A stretch of DNA of 64,000 nt from Methylophaga sulfidovorans (GTDB lineage: Bacteria; Pseudomonadota; Gammaproteobacteria; Nitrosococcales; Methylophagaceae). The first letter of the stretch is position 1, and every line of letters begins with the position of its first letter. The notes beneath the pieces were generated by a model that had not been told where the DNA came from, made no database searches, and worked only from the letters and a program-made list of their open reading frames with translations. Shown here piece after piece: positions 53,196 to 63,974 of the stretch. The DNA lies in contig NZ_FOSH01000013.1 of the NCBI RefSeq assembly GCF_900114205.1, positions 1 through 64,000 on the forward strand, read 5' to 3'. The position numbers were made by a program, and so were the translations under genes.

Positions 53196-53326
53196 TATGT
53201 ATCTCCTAAAGCTAGTTTTAAAATTTGCCAAATTAAAACATAGTCACAGAAACGAAGCTGTGCACGTGCTCATAAATTTATAAAAATCATTACTTAAACA
53301 CGAAAACTTAATCTTGTGGTTAATCT

Positions 53327-54229
53327 TTAGATAAATGTATCACAAGTGTCTACATTACCGCTGTCATAACCTGTTTTAAACCATTTAACCCGTTGCGCTG
53401 AGCTGCCATGAGTAAATGCATCCGGCCTGACAACGCCTGTTGCCTGTTTTTGTAAAGTATCATCCCCGATAGCACTTGCTGCGGTTAAGCCTTCTTCCAG
53501 ATCACCAGCTTCCAGCAAGTGTCTTGATTTATTCGCATAATGTGCCCAAATACCAGCAAAGCAATCGGCTTGTAACTCTTGCTTAACTGAGAGTTTATTC
53601 CATTGCACCTGACTCATTTTATTTCGTGCTGCGTTGACTTGTTGTGAGATGCCCAATAAGTTTTGGATATGATGACCAACCTCATGAGCAATGACATAAG
53701 CCTGAGCAAAATCACCAGGCGCTTTGAATTGATTTTGTAGCTGGTCATAAAAACTCAGGTCTATGTAAACCTGTTGATCAGCAGGGCAGTAAAATGGACC
53801 CATTGCGGCCTGTGCTGTACCACAAGCCGAGTTCACTACGCCACGAAATAAAACCAGTTTGGGAGGGGTGTAACGTTGACCATTCTCTTTAAAAATCGCT
53901 GACCAGGTATCTTCGGTATCGGCGAGGATGACGGAGACAAAATCGACACGCTCTTTTTCTTCAGCACTTTCCTGTAGAGGTTCAGATGATGTGACGGTTG
54001 GTGCCGAAGAGGGCATACCCAGAAGCGATAGTAGTGCAGGTAAATTCCCTGTTAATGTAGCAAAGACAACAATACCTATCACCAAAATAGCTGTGCCTTT
54101 AAAACCAAGTAACCGAAACACGGCTGGCAACAAACGGATTATGCCGCCTGAGCCACCACGAATCCCTGAAACACGCTGATTACGACGATCATCAATATTG
54201 CTACTTCTTCGGTTACCACGCCATTTCAT
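53327..54229 (-). CDS. ypfJ: putative neutral zinc metallopeptidase (YpfJ family)
   Basis: A 300-residue membrane-anchored protein. A short basic cytosolic start (MKWRGNRRSSNIDDRR) leads to a hydrophobic segment near residues 45-75, then a zinc-peptidase-like domain with the HExxH motif HEVGHHIQNLLG (about 183-194) and a third ligand expected in ELQADCFAGIWAHY (about 214-227). YCPADQQVYIDLSFYDQL precedes the site. Length and layout match YpfJ. Substrate unknown. GAGGA stands before ATG 54229. It follows the NERD gene by about 29 bp on the same strand. Confidence 0.93.
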   Translation of the reverse strand: MKWRGNRRSSNIDDRRNQRVSGIRGGSGGIIRLLPAVFRLLGFKGTAILVIGIVVFATLTGNLPALLSLLGMPSSAPTVTSSEPLQESAEEKERVDFVSVILADTEDTWSAIFKENGQRYTPPKLVLFRGVVNSACGTAQAAMGPFYCPADQQVYIDLSFYDQLQNQFKAPGDFAQAYVIAHEVGHHIQNLLGISQQVNAARNKMSQVQWNKLSVKQELQADCFAGIWAHYANKSRHLLEAGDLEEGLTAASAIGDDTLQKQATGVVRPDAFTHGSSAQRVKWFKTGYDSGNVDTCDTFI

Positions 54230-54258
54230 TTTGTGTCCTCAGCAAAAGGGAACAGAGC

Positions 54259-55032
54259 TTAGATAGTGTCGATATTACGGCATTTCGGATATTGACTACA
54301 GCCCCAGAAAAACTGACCTGCATTGTCACCTTTTCTGCTTTGGCGTTTTACCATTTTATGACCACAGCGCGAGCACAGCGTCACGTCCATATTTTTACGT
54401 TCAACGAGCTGTTTTACATGAGCCACGTGTTCTCTGTTTGTTTTTAGACTACGTGAAAGACGGCCTGATTCAATTTGAGAAATAACGGATTCTTTCTCTC
54501 TCAATGTCAGCACAGGATTCGTTTTAGACTTGATATAGCGGACATAGCCAAGACCATAAGTGACATTGTCCGGCATGGCTGTTTTAAAGTGACTATCACC
54601 GATGAAGACGATAACGGAAAACACCTGTTCGTCTGCTAAGTTGAGCAATGTCTGAAGTGTTTTAAGATGTTTATGATTTTGATGCAGTGGGTTCTGAAAG
54701 CGGTATTTATGTTTGTAGAGTTGCTGGGTCCAGTTTTTCTGTGCAGGGTTGCCAAATATCCAGCCACGGATGTTTTTGGTCTCAACCACAAAAACGCCAT
54801 AGACCGAGACGATAATGTGATCAATCTGAGTAGTGCCATCTTCGCTGGGCAGAGTGACATTTTTGATTAAATGATAATGCTCTTTGTCTAATTGCCATCG
54901 GGCGATAACATTAACCATAAATTCACCCATGATGCTTTTAAACCAGGCTGAGCGAAAAATAGCCAGACATAAAACTAACGGGATGAAATACCAGAAAGAC
55001 AGTAAAGACGAGAAGAGCGGAGTGAAGTCCAT
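54259..55032 (-). CDS. NERD-domain protein with C-terminal zinc finger
   Basis: A 257-residue membrane-anchored protein. One membrane helix at about residues 10-30 is followed by a NERD (nuclease-related) domain at about 45-160, with the core TTQIDHIIVSVYGVFVVETK (Asp and Glu-x-Lys of the nuclease fold), and a C-terminal topoisomerase-I-like zinc finger with four cysteines (LCSRCGHKM, WGCSQYPKCRN). The likely target is DNA, with nuclease activity inferred. I chose ATG 55032 (AAGGTG upstream). It lies next to tRNA-Val. Confidence 0.88.
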   Translation of the reverse strand: MDFTPLFSSLLSFWYFIPLVLCLAIFRSAWFKSIMGEFMVNVIARWQLDKEHYHLIKNVTLPSEDGTTQIDHIIVSVYGVFVVETKNIRGWIFGNPAQKNWTQQLYKHKYRFQNPLHQNHKHLKTLQTLLNLADEQVFSVIVFIGDSHFKTAMPDNVTYGLGYVRYIKSKTNPVLTLREKESVISQIESGRLSRSLKTNREHVAHVKQLVERKNMDVTLCSRCGHKMVKRQSRKGDNAGQFFWGCSQYPKCRNIDTI

Positions 55033-55122
55033 TTCAGCACCTTGGGTTGAGTCGCCAAGATCATACAATGCACAACAATTTAACGGGAAACAAGTACTGA
55101 AAATAAAAAGAGGAGTTTTTCT

Positions 55123-55198
55123 TGGTGGGTGCTGAGGGGTTCGAACCCCCGACCCTCGCCTTGTAAGGGCGATGCTCTCCCAGCTGAGCTAAGCACCC
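55123..55198 (-). tRNA. tRNA-Val (anticodon TAC)
   Basis: Read on the minus strand, the 76 bases fold as a full cloverleaf: acceptor GGGTGCT/AGCACCC, D arm GCTC..GAGC, anticodon stem TCGCC/GGCGA with loop CTTACAA (anticodon TAC), T arm GGGGG-TTCGAAC-CCCTC, discriminator A and an encoded CCA. It serves the GUA/GUG valine codons. Confidence 0.98.
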
Positions 55199-55326
55199 CA
55201 AGAAAGCGTGGCATTCTACAACATCTTTTTCATATTTGCTCGAAAAAAATGAAGAAATTTTTATCTTTGTTTTGGATGCTTTTTAAGCAGATTAACTAAG
55301 TTATTGATTCACCATTTAAAGCCTGA

Positions 55327-56301
55327 TTAAAACCATTTTTTCCAACGAAACAAAAACAATAATAAAACGGCCACCACACAGAGAATAACGATGACATCCG
55401 TAAAGGCATGACTGTCATTGGCACCGGGAATACCACCCACATTAATACCCAATAACCCTGTGACAAACCCTAAAGGCAGAAAGACGGCTGCAATCACCGA
55501 TAACACATACATACGGGAATTAAGTTGCTCAGAGGTTTTGCTATGCAGTTCTTCCTGAACCAGCACAGCACGCTCACGAACCGCGTCCAGGTTCTCAATA
55601 TAACGGATGAGATTGTCACTGATTTCATGGATCTGGATACGATCATAATCAGATAACCAGGAGATCTTTTCCAGCGTCAGACGAGCCAGGGCATCTCGTT
55701 CCGGTGCTAAATAGCGACGCATTTTAATCACTTGACGTCGTAAATGTGCAATATCGTTGTGTAAGTTTTCCGTATCGTCTACTAAAACGGCATCTTCGTA
55801 GTCGGCGATAACATCTTCGAAACCGGCAACCGTATCAGACATACCATCCACCGTCAGATCCACTAACGAAATGAGAAACTCAGCACTGTTTTTAGGGCCA
55901 TTACCTTTGCTCAGTAATTTATCCAGTTCTGCAGCAGAGTAGGACATTTCACGTCTGGTAGTGACGATAATACGAGTATCAATCCACATGCGAATTGAAA
56001 TCAAATCGTCGGAACGGGCATCCTCATAATGATTAATACCCCGTAAAGACATCAGCAAACCATCATTAATGGAGGTCGTACGAGGTCGCGTTTCTTCCTC
56101 TAATAAGGCATTAGCGATCACATTATCCAGACCAGACTGCTCAAGTAACCAACGTTCAGCATCAGGGTGGGTATAGTCAAAATGTAGCCAGAGAAGGCCA
56201 TCTTCAGCCTGCCATTGCGGCAGATCACTCTCACTGATACGGACACTTCCACCCTTACCATTGAGTAAATGGGCATAGGCTAAACCTGATGGATTGGACA
56301 T
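55327..56301 (-). CDS. zntB: zinc transporter ZntB (CorA family)
   Basis: A 324-residue CorA-like metal transporter with a large N-terminal cytosolic domain and two C-terminal membrane helices. The pore-entrance motif GIN is in LLGINVGGIPG; the acidic cytosolic region includes VDDTENLHNDIAHLRRQ. GGIPG after GIN is a ZntB mark (CorA has YGMNF). ZntB moves zinc across the inner membrane, probably by proton coupling. I chose ATG 56301 because GGGAA lies upstream; ATG 56322 is possible. Confidence 0.92.
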   Translation of the reverse strand: MSNPSGLAYAHLLNGKGGSVRISESDLPQWQAEDGLLWLHFDYTHPDAERWLLEQSGLDNVIANALLEEETRPRTTSINDGLLMSLRGINHYEDARSDDLISIRMWIDTRIIVTTRREMSYSAAELDKLLSKGNGPKNSAEFLISLVDLTVDGMSDTVAGFEDVIADYEDAVLVDDTENLHNDIAHLRRQVIKMRRYLAPERDALARLTLEKISWLSDYDRIQIHEISDNLIRYIENLDAVRERAVLVQEELHSKTSEQLNSRMYVLSVIAAVFLPLGFVTGLLGINVGGIPGANDSHAFTDVIVILCVVAVLLLFLFRWKKWF

Positions 56302-56400
56302 GACAATAACGTTCCCATGCAATTAAAAAATTTTGAGCTTAGCATAACAGGAGTAAGGCATTGCCAGTATTTCAGATAGATAAATGACTCATCCGATCTC

Positions 56401-56527
56401 AATAGGAATCGTCACTCAAGCGCAAACTGGTATCCAGTCCGAGCCTTGAAAAATAAGCCGTTTAATTCTCAAGAAACAGTTATTGCTCGAAGGCCCGAGC
56501 TGGATGCCAGAACAACTCTGGCATGAC
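56401..56527. repeat. REPIN-like palindromic element, copy A
   Basis: A 127-bp element between zntB and the hydrolase gene. Its ends form a large imperfect inverted repeat: the left arm (GTCACTCAAGC..TCCAGTCC) mirrors the right arm (GAGCTGGATGCCAG..CTGGCATGAC), each arm holding a small hairpin of its own. It matches copies B and C at 62031-62361 along its whole length, with the left arm more diverged. Confidence 0.8.
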
Positions 56528-56536
56528 AGAGCGTAT

Positions 56537-57280
56537 TTAGCGTAGTGTTCTGCTGAACAGATTTAATGCCAGTTGGTAGCCAATTTGTGCCGTTTGAGCA
56601 TCGTAACGACCACCATCACCTTCATCACGCATAAATGCATGTTCGGCATTAAACTCATGCCAGGTGAAGCTAATATCGGTTGCTCTTAATTCTTGATAGA
56701 TTTTTAATAAACCATCAGCAGGCACATGGTTATCCTGTTTACCCCAAATCATTAATAACTCGCCTTTGATGTCATCCAGACGTTCCATACTGTGTTGGCC
56801 TGGTTTGTTTGGGATTTTCTGAATGTGTAAATCAGTCGCGTAGAAACAAGCTGTGCCTTTGACTTCAGGTTGTAAAGCAGCACGGAATGCTAAGTGGCCA
56901 CCAATACAGTAGCCCATGGCACCAATATGACCGTTACACCAAGGTTGGGTTTTTACAAACTCAATCATTGCAGCATTATCAGAGTCATAACCCTGAACAT
57001 CTTTAGCTTCTTTATCAGCATTACCTTTGTCACGGCCAGCATCGTCATAACCTAATACTGTGCCAATAGGGTTCAGCTCATGAAAGACTTCAGGCACCAA
57101 TACGGCATAACCATGGCTTGCCATTAGTCTGGCAGCACGTTCAATGGGGCCGGTTTGTTGGAAGATTTCAGAATAGAACAAAATGACTGGGTAACTACCT
57201 TCACCAACAGGGCGGTGGATGTATGTACGCATAACGCCAGTGGGAGTATCAAGGTCGACAAAGTGGCTTTGAATTTTCAT
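56537..57280 (-). CDS. dienelactone hydrolase family protein
   Basis: A 247-residue cytosolic alpha/beta-hydrolase with a cysteine nucleophile. GYCIGGHLAF (Cys near residue 124), GKQDNHVPADGL (Asp) and NAEHAFMRDEG (His) make the dienelactone-hydrolase triad. The family opens lactones in chloroaromatic breakdown, but most members act on other esters; here the neighbours give no clue. ATG 57280 fits the family N-terminus (MKIQSHFVDLDTPTGVMRTY). Confidence 0.88.
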   Translation of the reverse strand: MKIQSHFVDLDTPTGVMRTYIHRPVGEGSYPVILFYSEIFQQTGPIERAARLMASHGYAVLVPEVFHELNPIGTVLGYDDAGRDKGNADKEAKDVQGYDSDNAAMIEFVKTQPWCNGHIGAMGYCIGGHLAFRAALQPEVKGTACFYATDLHIQKIPNKPGQHSMERLDDIKGELLMIWGKQDNHVPADGLLKIYQELRATDISFTWHEFNAEHAFMRDEGDGGRYDAQTAQIGYQLALNLFSRTLR

Positions 57281-57708
57281 ATTAGGCTCGCTAGATTGCT
57301 TGAATGTCTGAAGAATGAAAGGACGCTATTGTACAAGAACTCACTTGGTTCATCATGGCTGTATTTATCCGTAAATTTTAAAGGGGTATTTATTACCTGA
57401 ATAATAATGCTGTATTCAGACTGAAAAAATGGAAAATAGTTAATATTTAAAAAAAACAGGGTAAAAACCTCCCAAAGCGGCTAAGCAGGGATTCATTTTT
57501 TATAAATGGTTTAATCTTCGTAATTTTAGGATTTTTTCCTATATTTACTCAATACGATGCGTAGTAAATTTACCTTACCTTATGTGAATTTTTGTGAAGA
57601 TGCTCGCAGAGTTTACCCAGAACATGTGACTAGCAATCTTACTGCAAACCATCAATAAACATAAGGTATGCACCGTTTGGCAACTTATGTAGTAAGGGGA
57701 GCAGGCAA
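57281..57708. other. 428-bp AT-rich gap before the ECF sigma gene
   Basis: I see no gene here. The stretch is AT-rich with a few poly-A and poly-T tracts, as in a promoter region serving the divergent hydrolase and sigma-factor genes. No convincing Fur box was found, although FecI-type genes are often iron-controlled. Confidence 0.5.
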
Positions 57709-58257
57709 TTGAGTAATATAGCTCTATATCATGAATCAGAAGTCAATATTCTGGGTAATCTCAATGCAAAACGAGATTCAATCGTCACCGATCTTTATCG
57801 TGCACACAATAGCTGGTTATTAGGCTGGTTACGTAAGAAACTTGGTTGCAGTTTCGATGCAGCTGATTTAATGCAAGATACCTTTTCTAAAATTCTGCAA
57901 AAAGACGATCTATCGGGTATCAAAGAACCCCGAGCCTATCTCACCACGGTAGCCCATGGCTTAATGGTTAATCATGTCCGTCGTCGAGATATTGAAAGAG
58001 CCTATCTCGATGCCTTAGAAAATATGCCTGAAGTCGACGTACCTTCCCCTGAATCAGTCAATATTATGGTGGAGACCTTAGCCAAAATAGATGAAATGCT
58101 CGATGGCTTACCTGCTCGGGTTCGTAGCGCCTTTCTATGGTGTCAGCTCGAAGGACTTTCACACGCAGAAATTGCATCGAGATTATCAGTTTCAGTCAGC
58201 TCAGTTAGACAGTACATTGCTAAGGCATTGCTACATTGTTTAAACATGAATAGTTAA
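57709..58257 (+). CDS. ECF sigma factor, FecI-like
   Basis: A 182-residue extracytoplasmic-function sigma factor. Region 2 (about residues 28-95) has YRAHNSWLLGWLRKKLGCSF, DLMQDTFSKIL and PRAYLTTVAHGLMVNHVRRR; region 4 (about 130-180) has LPARVRSAFLWCQLEGLSHAEIA and SVSSVRQYIAKAL, the FecI group pattern. It starts at TTG 57709 with GGGGA 8 bp upstream; no ATG gives the full region 2. In the family it responds to a TonB-dependent receptor through FecR. The downstream FecR is truncated here, so its control has probably changed. Confidence 0.9.
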   Translation: MSNIALYHESEVNILGNLNAKRDSIVTDLYRAHNSWLLGWLRKKLGCSFDAADLMQDTFSKILQKDDLSGIKEPRAYLTTVAHGLMVNHVRRRDIERAYLDALENMPEVDVPSPESVNIMVETLAKIDEMLDGLPARVRSAFLWCQLEGLSHAEIASRLSVSVSSVRQYIAKALLHCLNMNS

Positions 58258-58268
58258 AACTTTTTTTC

Positions 58269-58895
58269 ATGGCCCGTTCTAATAAAGATGCTATCTATGA
58301 AGCGACCAACTGGTTTGTTGAGCTGACTTCTGGTGAAACCACAGATGCAGACCGGAAAGAATGGCAAAGATGGCTAAATGCCTCCTCAGAAAACAGGCAC
58401 GCATGGGAACAAGTTGAAGCTATCACCAACTGTTTTATGGGGCTGGATTCAAAAACCAGTATCACCGTATTAAATCGTCCGATTGATACCAAAGACATCA
58501 AATCACAGGAACGTCGCCAAGTCATTAAAACCCTCAGTCTCATGCTGGCTGCTGGATCGGCAGGGTGGTATGGCTATAAACAAAAGCCCTGGTATCTATT
58601 AATGTCAGATTATTCAACGGCAGTAGGTGAAATTAAACGTCTCACCTTAGCCGATGGCAGTCTACTTGTTTTAAATACTGACACCAAGGTAGCTATTGAT
58701 TTTAGTGACCAAGCTAGAACAATCAGGTTACTGCAGGGTGAAATCTACATTGAAACGGCACAGGAGCAAGACCGGAATTATCGTCCTTTCAATGTAATTA
58801 CTGATCACGGTACTGTCACCGCATTAGGCACTAAATTTAGCACTCGACTTAAGTCTAAACACAGCTCTGTCCAAGCCCAAACCAGAGAAACCTAA
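58269..58895 (+). pseudogene. FecR-type anti-sigma regulator, 3'-truncated
   Basis: The frame gives the first two thirds of a FecR protein: the N-terminal FecR-N (DUF4880) domain (ATNWFVELTSGETTDADRKEW, then SENRHAWEQVEAI), one membrane helix (about residues 85-104) and the start of the periplasmic FecR domain (GEIKRLTLADGSLLVLNTDT and RLLQGEIYIET, GTVTALGTKFSTR). After about residue 199 the sequence changes into the Pro/Lys-rich linker of a TonB protein in another frame, and the FecR frame stops at 58893-58895. The part that senses the receptor is missing. The start is 11 bp after the sigma gene. The sigma-binding N-terminal domain remains, so it may still act on the sigma factor constitutively. 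Confidence 0.8.
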
Positions 58896-59424
58896 AAAGG
58901 TTGAGAAGCCAAAGCAAGAGAAACTCGTGGTGAAACCTAAGGTTGCTGAGAAGGTTGAAGTGGTTGAAACTCCGACTGAAGTAGTAGACGCTCCCAGCGC
59001 CGAGGTGTCAGAAAACCCATCGACAAGTTCTGCGGAAAGCAGTGAGACAGCATCCAATACCAATGCCACAGGTTCAGGCACCAATCCTGATGAAAAAAAT
59101 CAGGGTGGTACCGCTGAAGTGGATCGCAATATGGCATGGAAAGGCTATGGACAACTGCTTTATGCGATGGTCTCTAAAAATAAAAACTATCCGCAACTAG
59201 CGATTCGCCGTCACCTTGAAGGGACTGTGATGGTGAGTGTGCGTTTTGAAAAAGGCCGGATGGTTGGCATTAGTGTGGTCGGTCAGGGAAGTGGCCATAC
59301 AGTATTAGATAGAGCAGCGCATGAAATGGTGGAAAAGGCCGTAAACGCCTTGCCTGTGCGTGGTAACTTATCAGGTAAATCCTTCAGCGTTGTTGTCCCT
59401 GTTAACTTTCGTTTAACAGATTAA
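58867..59424 (+). pseudogene. C-terminal part of a TonB protein, without N-terminus
   Basis: From about 58867 the frame reads LSKPKPEKPKKVEKPKQ, a TonB-type Pro/Lys-rich periplasmic linker, then an acidic Ser/Thr-rich spacer and the TonB C-terminal domain (YPQLAIRRHLEGTVMVSVRF, then SGHTVLDRAAHEMVEKAV). The N-terminal membrane anchor that binds ExbB/ExbD is missing and there is no clear start codon; a GTG at 58927 could give 165 residues of soluble protein without export signal. It directly abuts the truncated fecR, so it is probably the end of a tonB gene joined by deletion. It should be non-functional. Confidence 0.8.
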
Positions 59425-61925
<2,501 letters not shown>

Positions 61926-61941
61926 GTCAGGTTCTTCAATA

Positions 61942-61971
61942 AAAAAAAGCCCCAGTTTTGGGGCTTTTTTT
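61942..61971 (+). terminator. terminator of icd
   Basis: AAAAAAGCCCCA, loop GTTT, TGGGGCTTTTTT: a strong intrinsic terminator with a long T run. Confidence 0.95.
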
Positions 61972-61991
61972 GTTTTATAGAATAGATGACC

Positions 61992-62027
61992 TCGTCATTC
62001 CAGCGTAGGCTGCAATCGAATCTGGGC
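61992..62027. repeat. partial REPIN-like left end
   Basis: CGTCATTCCAGCGTAGGCTG followed by CAATCGAATCTGGGCT matches the left arm of copies B and C, without a linker or right arm. It directly precedes copy B. Confidence 0.65.
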
Positions 62028-62030
62028 TTA

Positions 62031-62157
62031 ATTGGAACCGTCATTCCAGCGCAGGCTGGAGTCCAGTCCGGGCCATGAAAAAATAAGCCGTTTTAGTTTC
62101 AAAAAACAGCTATTGTTCGAAGGCCCGAACTGGATGCCAGAAGAGCTCTGGCATGAC
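62031..62157. repeat. REPIN-like palindromic element, copy B
   Basis: The best-preserved copy, 127 bp. Left arm CGTCATTCCAGCGCAGGCTG..TCCAGTCCGGGCC and right arm GGCCCGAACTGGATGCCAG..CTCTGGCATGAC pair over about 35 bases. Each arm has its own small hairpin (CCAGC/GCTGG and GCCAGA/TCTGGC), and an AT-rich linker with AATAAGCCGTTTTA and CAGCTATTGTTCGA lies between. Confidence 0.85.
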
Positions 62158-62235
62158 GCTGAAGTCGCGGATCTATGACTATTCAAAACAGGTGACCCTG
62201 TCATTACAACAGATGCTGGAATCCATTCCGAGTTT

Positions 62236-62361
62236 AATAGGAACCGTCATTCCAGCGCAGGCTGGAATCTAGTCCGCGCTATAAAAAAATAAACTGTTTT
62301 AAACGTCAAAAAGCAGCTATTGTTTGAAGGCCCGAACTGGATGCAGCATCCCTGCATGGCA
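62236..62361. repeat. REPIN-like palindromic element, copy C
   Basis: 126 bp, same order as B. The left arm is almost identical (CGTCATTCCAGCGCAGGCTG); the right hairpin is altered (GATGCAGCATCCCTGCATGGC). A further partial left end is seen just before it at about 62197-62235. With A, B and the partial ends this makes five traces in the window. Confidence 0.82.
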
Positions 62362-62383
62362 GTAATTTTGCCGCTTGAGGTTA

Positions 62384-62791
62384 TTAATAACGGCGATAAT
62401 AATAGTGATGGTTGTCGTATTGATGTTTTCTGTGATCGTGCTCTATGGCTCTGCGATATTGTCGATATGCACGTGCTTGTTGCTCACGGTATCTGGCCTC
62501 TATACGTGCCATTTTTTGTTTGTATTTCCAGTACTTTTTATTGTAGTGCTTATCATGATGATAATGGTGGGAGTTATCATGGTACCGGTTTGACGTGACC
62601 TTGGTGTTTACAGCATAACCCAAGGCACCGCCGAGCGCCGCGCCCACAATAGCGCCATTTTTACCACCTACCTGGTGACCGACGACCGCTCCTATAGTGC
62701 CGCCGATGACGGCTTTGACGGCATTGTTATCTGCCATGGCTGTTCCTGACATCAGTGTTAATGTCAGCAGTAAAACTATTAAGCTCTTCAT
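62384..62791 (-). CDS. glycine-zipper 2TM surface or envelope protein
   Basis: A 135-residue exported protein. A signal peptide (to about SGTAMADN, residue 21) leads to a glycine-zipper region: VIGGTIGAVVGHQVGGKNGA, then IVGAALGGALGYAVN, the Rick_17kDa/2TM pattern that inserts in the outer membrane. The C-terminal half is strongly basic and rich in His, Tyr and Arg (HHYHHDKHYNKKYWKYKQ) and could bind metal or polyanions. AGGAGG stands before ATG 62791; the upstream ATG at 62818 is less likely. Confidence 0.82.
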   Translation of the reverse strand: MKSLIVLLLTLTLMSGTAMADNNAVKAVIGGTIGAVVGHQVGGKNGAIVGAALGGALGYAVNTKVTSNRYHDNSHHYHHDKHYNKKYWKYKQKMARIEARYREQQARAYRQYRRAIEHDHRKHQYDNHHYYYRRY

Positions 62792-62944
62792 ATCTACCTC
62801 CTGATTATTGGTATTCACTTTGGTAAATAAAGTGAAAAAAGCCAGATATCAGTATTGTTGTTTAACAACGTTGTATTACTGTGATGTCAGGATGAGTTAT
62901 AACAATCAGGAAGTTAAGCCATGGTTAACAAATGTAAATTTCTA

Positions 62945-63543
62945 TTAACTCATATTGTGAAGGAAGTGGCTGTCGATTTGTTGTTGGATAGTAAACCATT
63001 CTTGCTCAAGGTGTTTTTCACCCATAACGCTGCCTTGAATAACAAAAAATTTCAGCGAGCTGATGCCGATGGTTTCAAATATTGTTTTAGATAATTTTGT
63101 AAAAAATCTGGTTGATTGCCATCAAGCAAGCCGCCTGCTGATATAGCGATATAAACGGGGCGATCAGCCAGCGTTCCTATTTTTCCTTCCGATGTGGCGG
63201 TAAAAGTTTTTCCTATTCTGACCACATGATCTACCCAGGCTTTCAGGCAGGAAGGAATGGTAAAGTTATGCATCGGCGTTGCGATGATAAGGACATCAGC
63301 TGATCGTAACTGCTCAATAAGCGTGTCGGATAAAACCAGACTGGCAGACATTGCATCATCATTATGACGAGACCGCAGACTTTCGGCATAATCTGTATCA
63401 ATATGTGGCAAGTCATAGGCATTTAAGATTTGCACATTGGTTTCAGCGTGATAAGTCTTCTGATACGTTTGTAAAATCATATCTGCCAGTTGATTGCTGA
63501 TGGATAATTCTCTATTGCTGGCTCTGATAAGTAAGATATTCAT
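62945..63543 (-). pseudogene. NADH-azoreductase/quinone-reductase-like gene with a frameshift
   Basis: The first 160 residues are a flavodoxin-fold FMN reductase of the AzoR family: MNILLIRASNRELSISNQLA at the start, IIATPMHNFTIPSCLKAWVDH (FMN contact) and FTATSEGKIGTLADRPVYIA. At about 63073-63075 the frame is lost in a short run of A (coding strand): the expected ...YLKTIGISSLKFFVIQG continues in the next frame to a stop at 62945-62947, giving a full-length C-terminus. As read, translation stops early at 63052. So a single base is missing, either real or a sequencing error. The gene overlaps the GNAT gene by 4 bp (ATGA). Confidence 0.8.
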
Positions 63544-63974
63544 ACAAGTTGGCTCAGTCTGTTTCTAAAACGTATGGCTTGCGTCAGTAGACCCTGCCGA
63601 AAATAAAATTTCTGGGCGAGGGCCATGGATAAACCGGTATCTAAAACAAATTCATCACATTCATGATGTTTGGCTATTTCCATTACTGCCCGTAATAAAC
63701 GTGCACCGTAGCCAGCAGATCGTTGGGATTCACTGATGACTAAGTCATCGACATAAAGATACCGGCCATAAAGCAGGTTTTCTTGTATTCGGTATCCTGC
63801 CAAGCCAATGATGTCGTCTGCTTCTATCATGGCTAATAAGACATAGTTCTGCAGCTGCTGACGTTGTATTTGTTCAATAAACTGTTTTTCATCAAGTAAG
63901 TGTGGTCTTAACTGTTTCATGACTGGATAGGCCATGTGAAAGTCATGTTTATCTGTTAATGGCTTTATCTGCAT
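63540..63974 (-). CDS. GNAT-family N-acetyltransferase
   Basis: A 144-residue acetyltransferase that moves an acetyl group from acetyl-CoA to an amine. The fold elements are LAGYRIQENLLYGRYLYVDDL (strands 3 and 4), then SQRSAGYGARLLRAVMEIA, the Q/RxxGxG/A acetyl-CoA loop (slightly altered), and ALAQKFYFRQG. Substrate unknown. It ends in an ATGA overlap with the azoreductase gene, so both are in one operon. Bases 63975-64000 hold no recognisable feature. Confidence 0.88.
   Translation of the reverse strand: MQIKPLTDKHDFHMAYPVMKQLRPHLLDEKQFIEQIQRQQLQNYVLLAMIEADDIIGLAGYRIQENLLYGRYLYVDDLVISESQRSAGYGARLLRAVMEIAKHHECDEFVLDTGLSMALAQKFYFRQGLLTQAIRFRNRLSQLV

Noticed and set aside
57281-57708. A Fur box before the FecI-type sigma gene
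   Set aside because: No stretch came close to the 19-bp consensus as the flavodoxin site does.
62320-62598. Plus-strand open frames opposite the glycine-zipper gene
   Set aside because: They begin in the repeat element and lie antisense to a gene with a perfect ribosome binding site and signal peptide.
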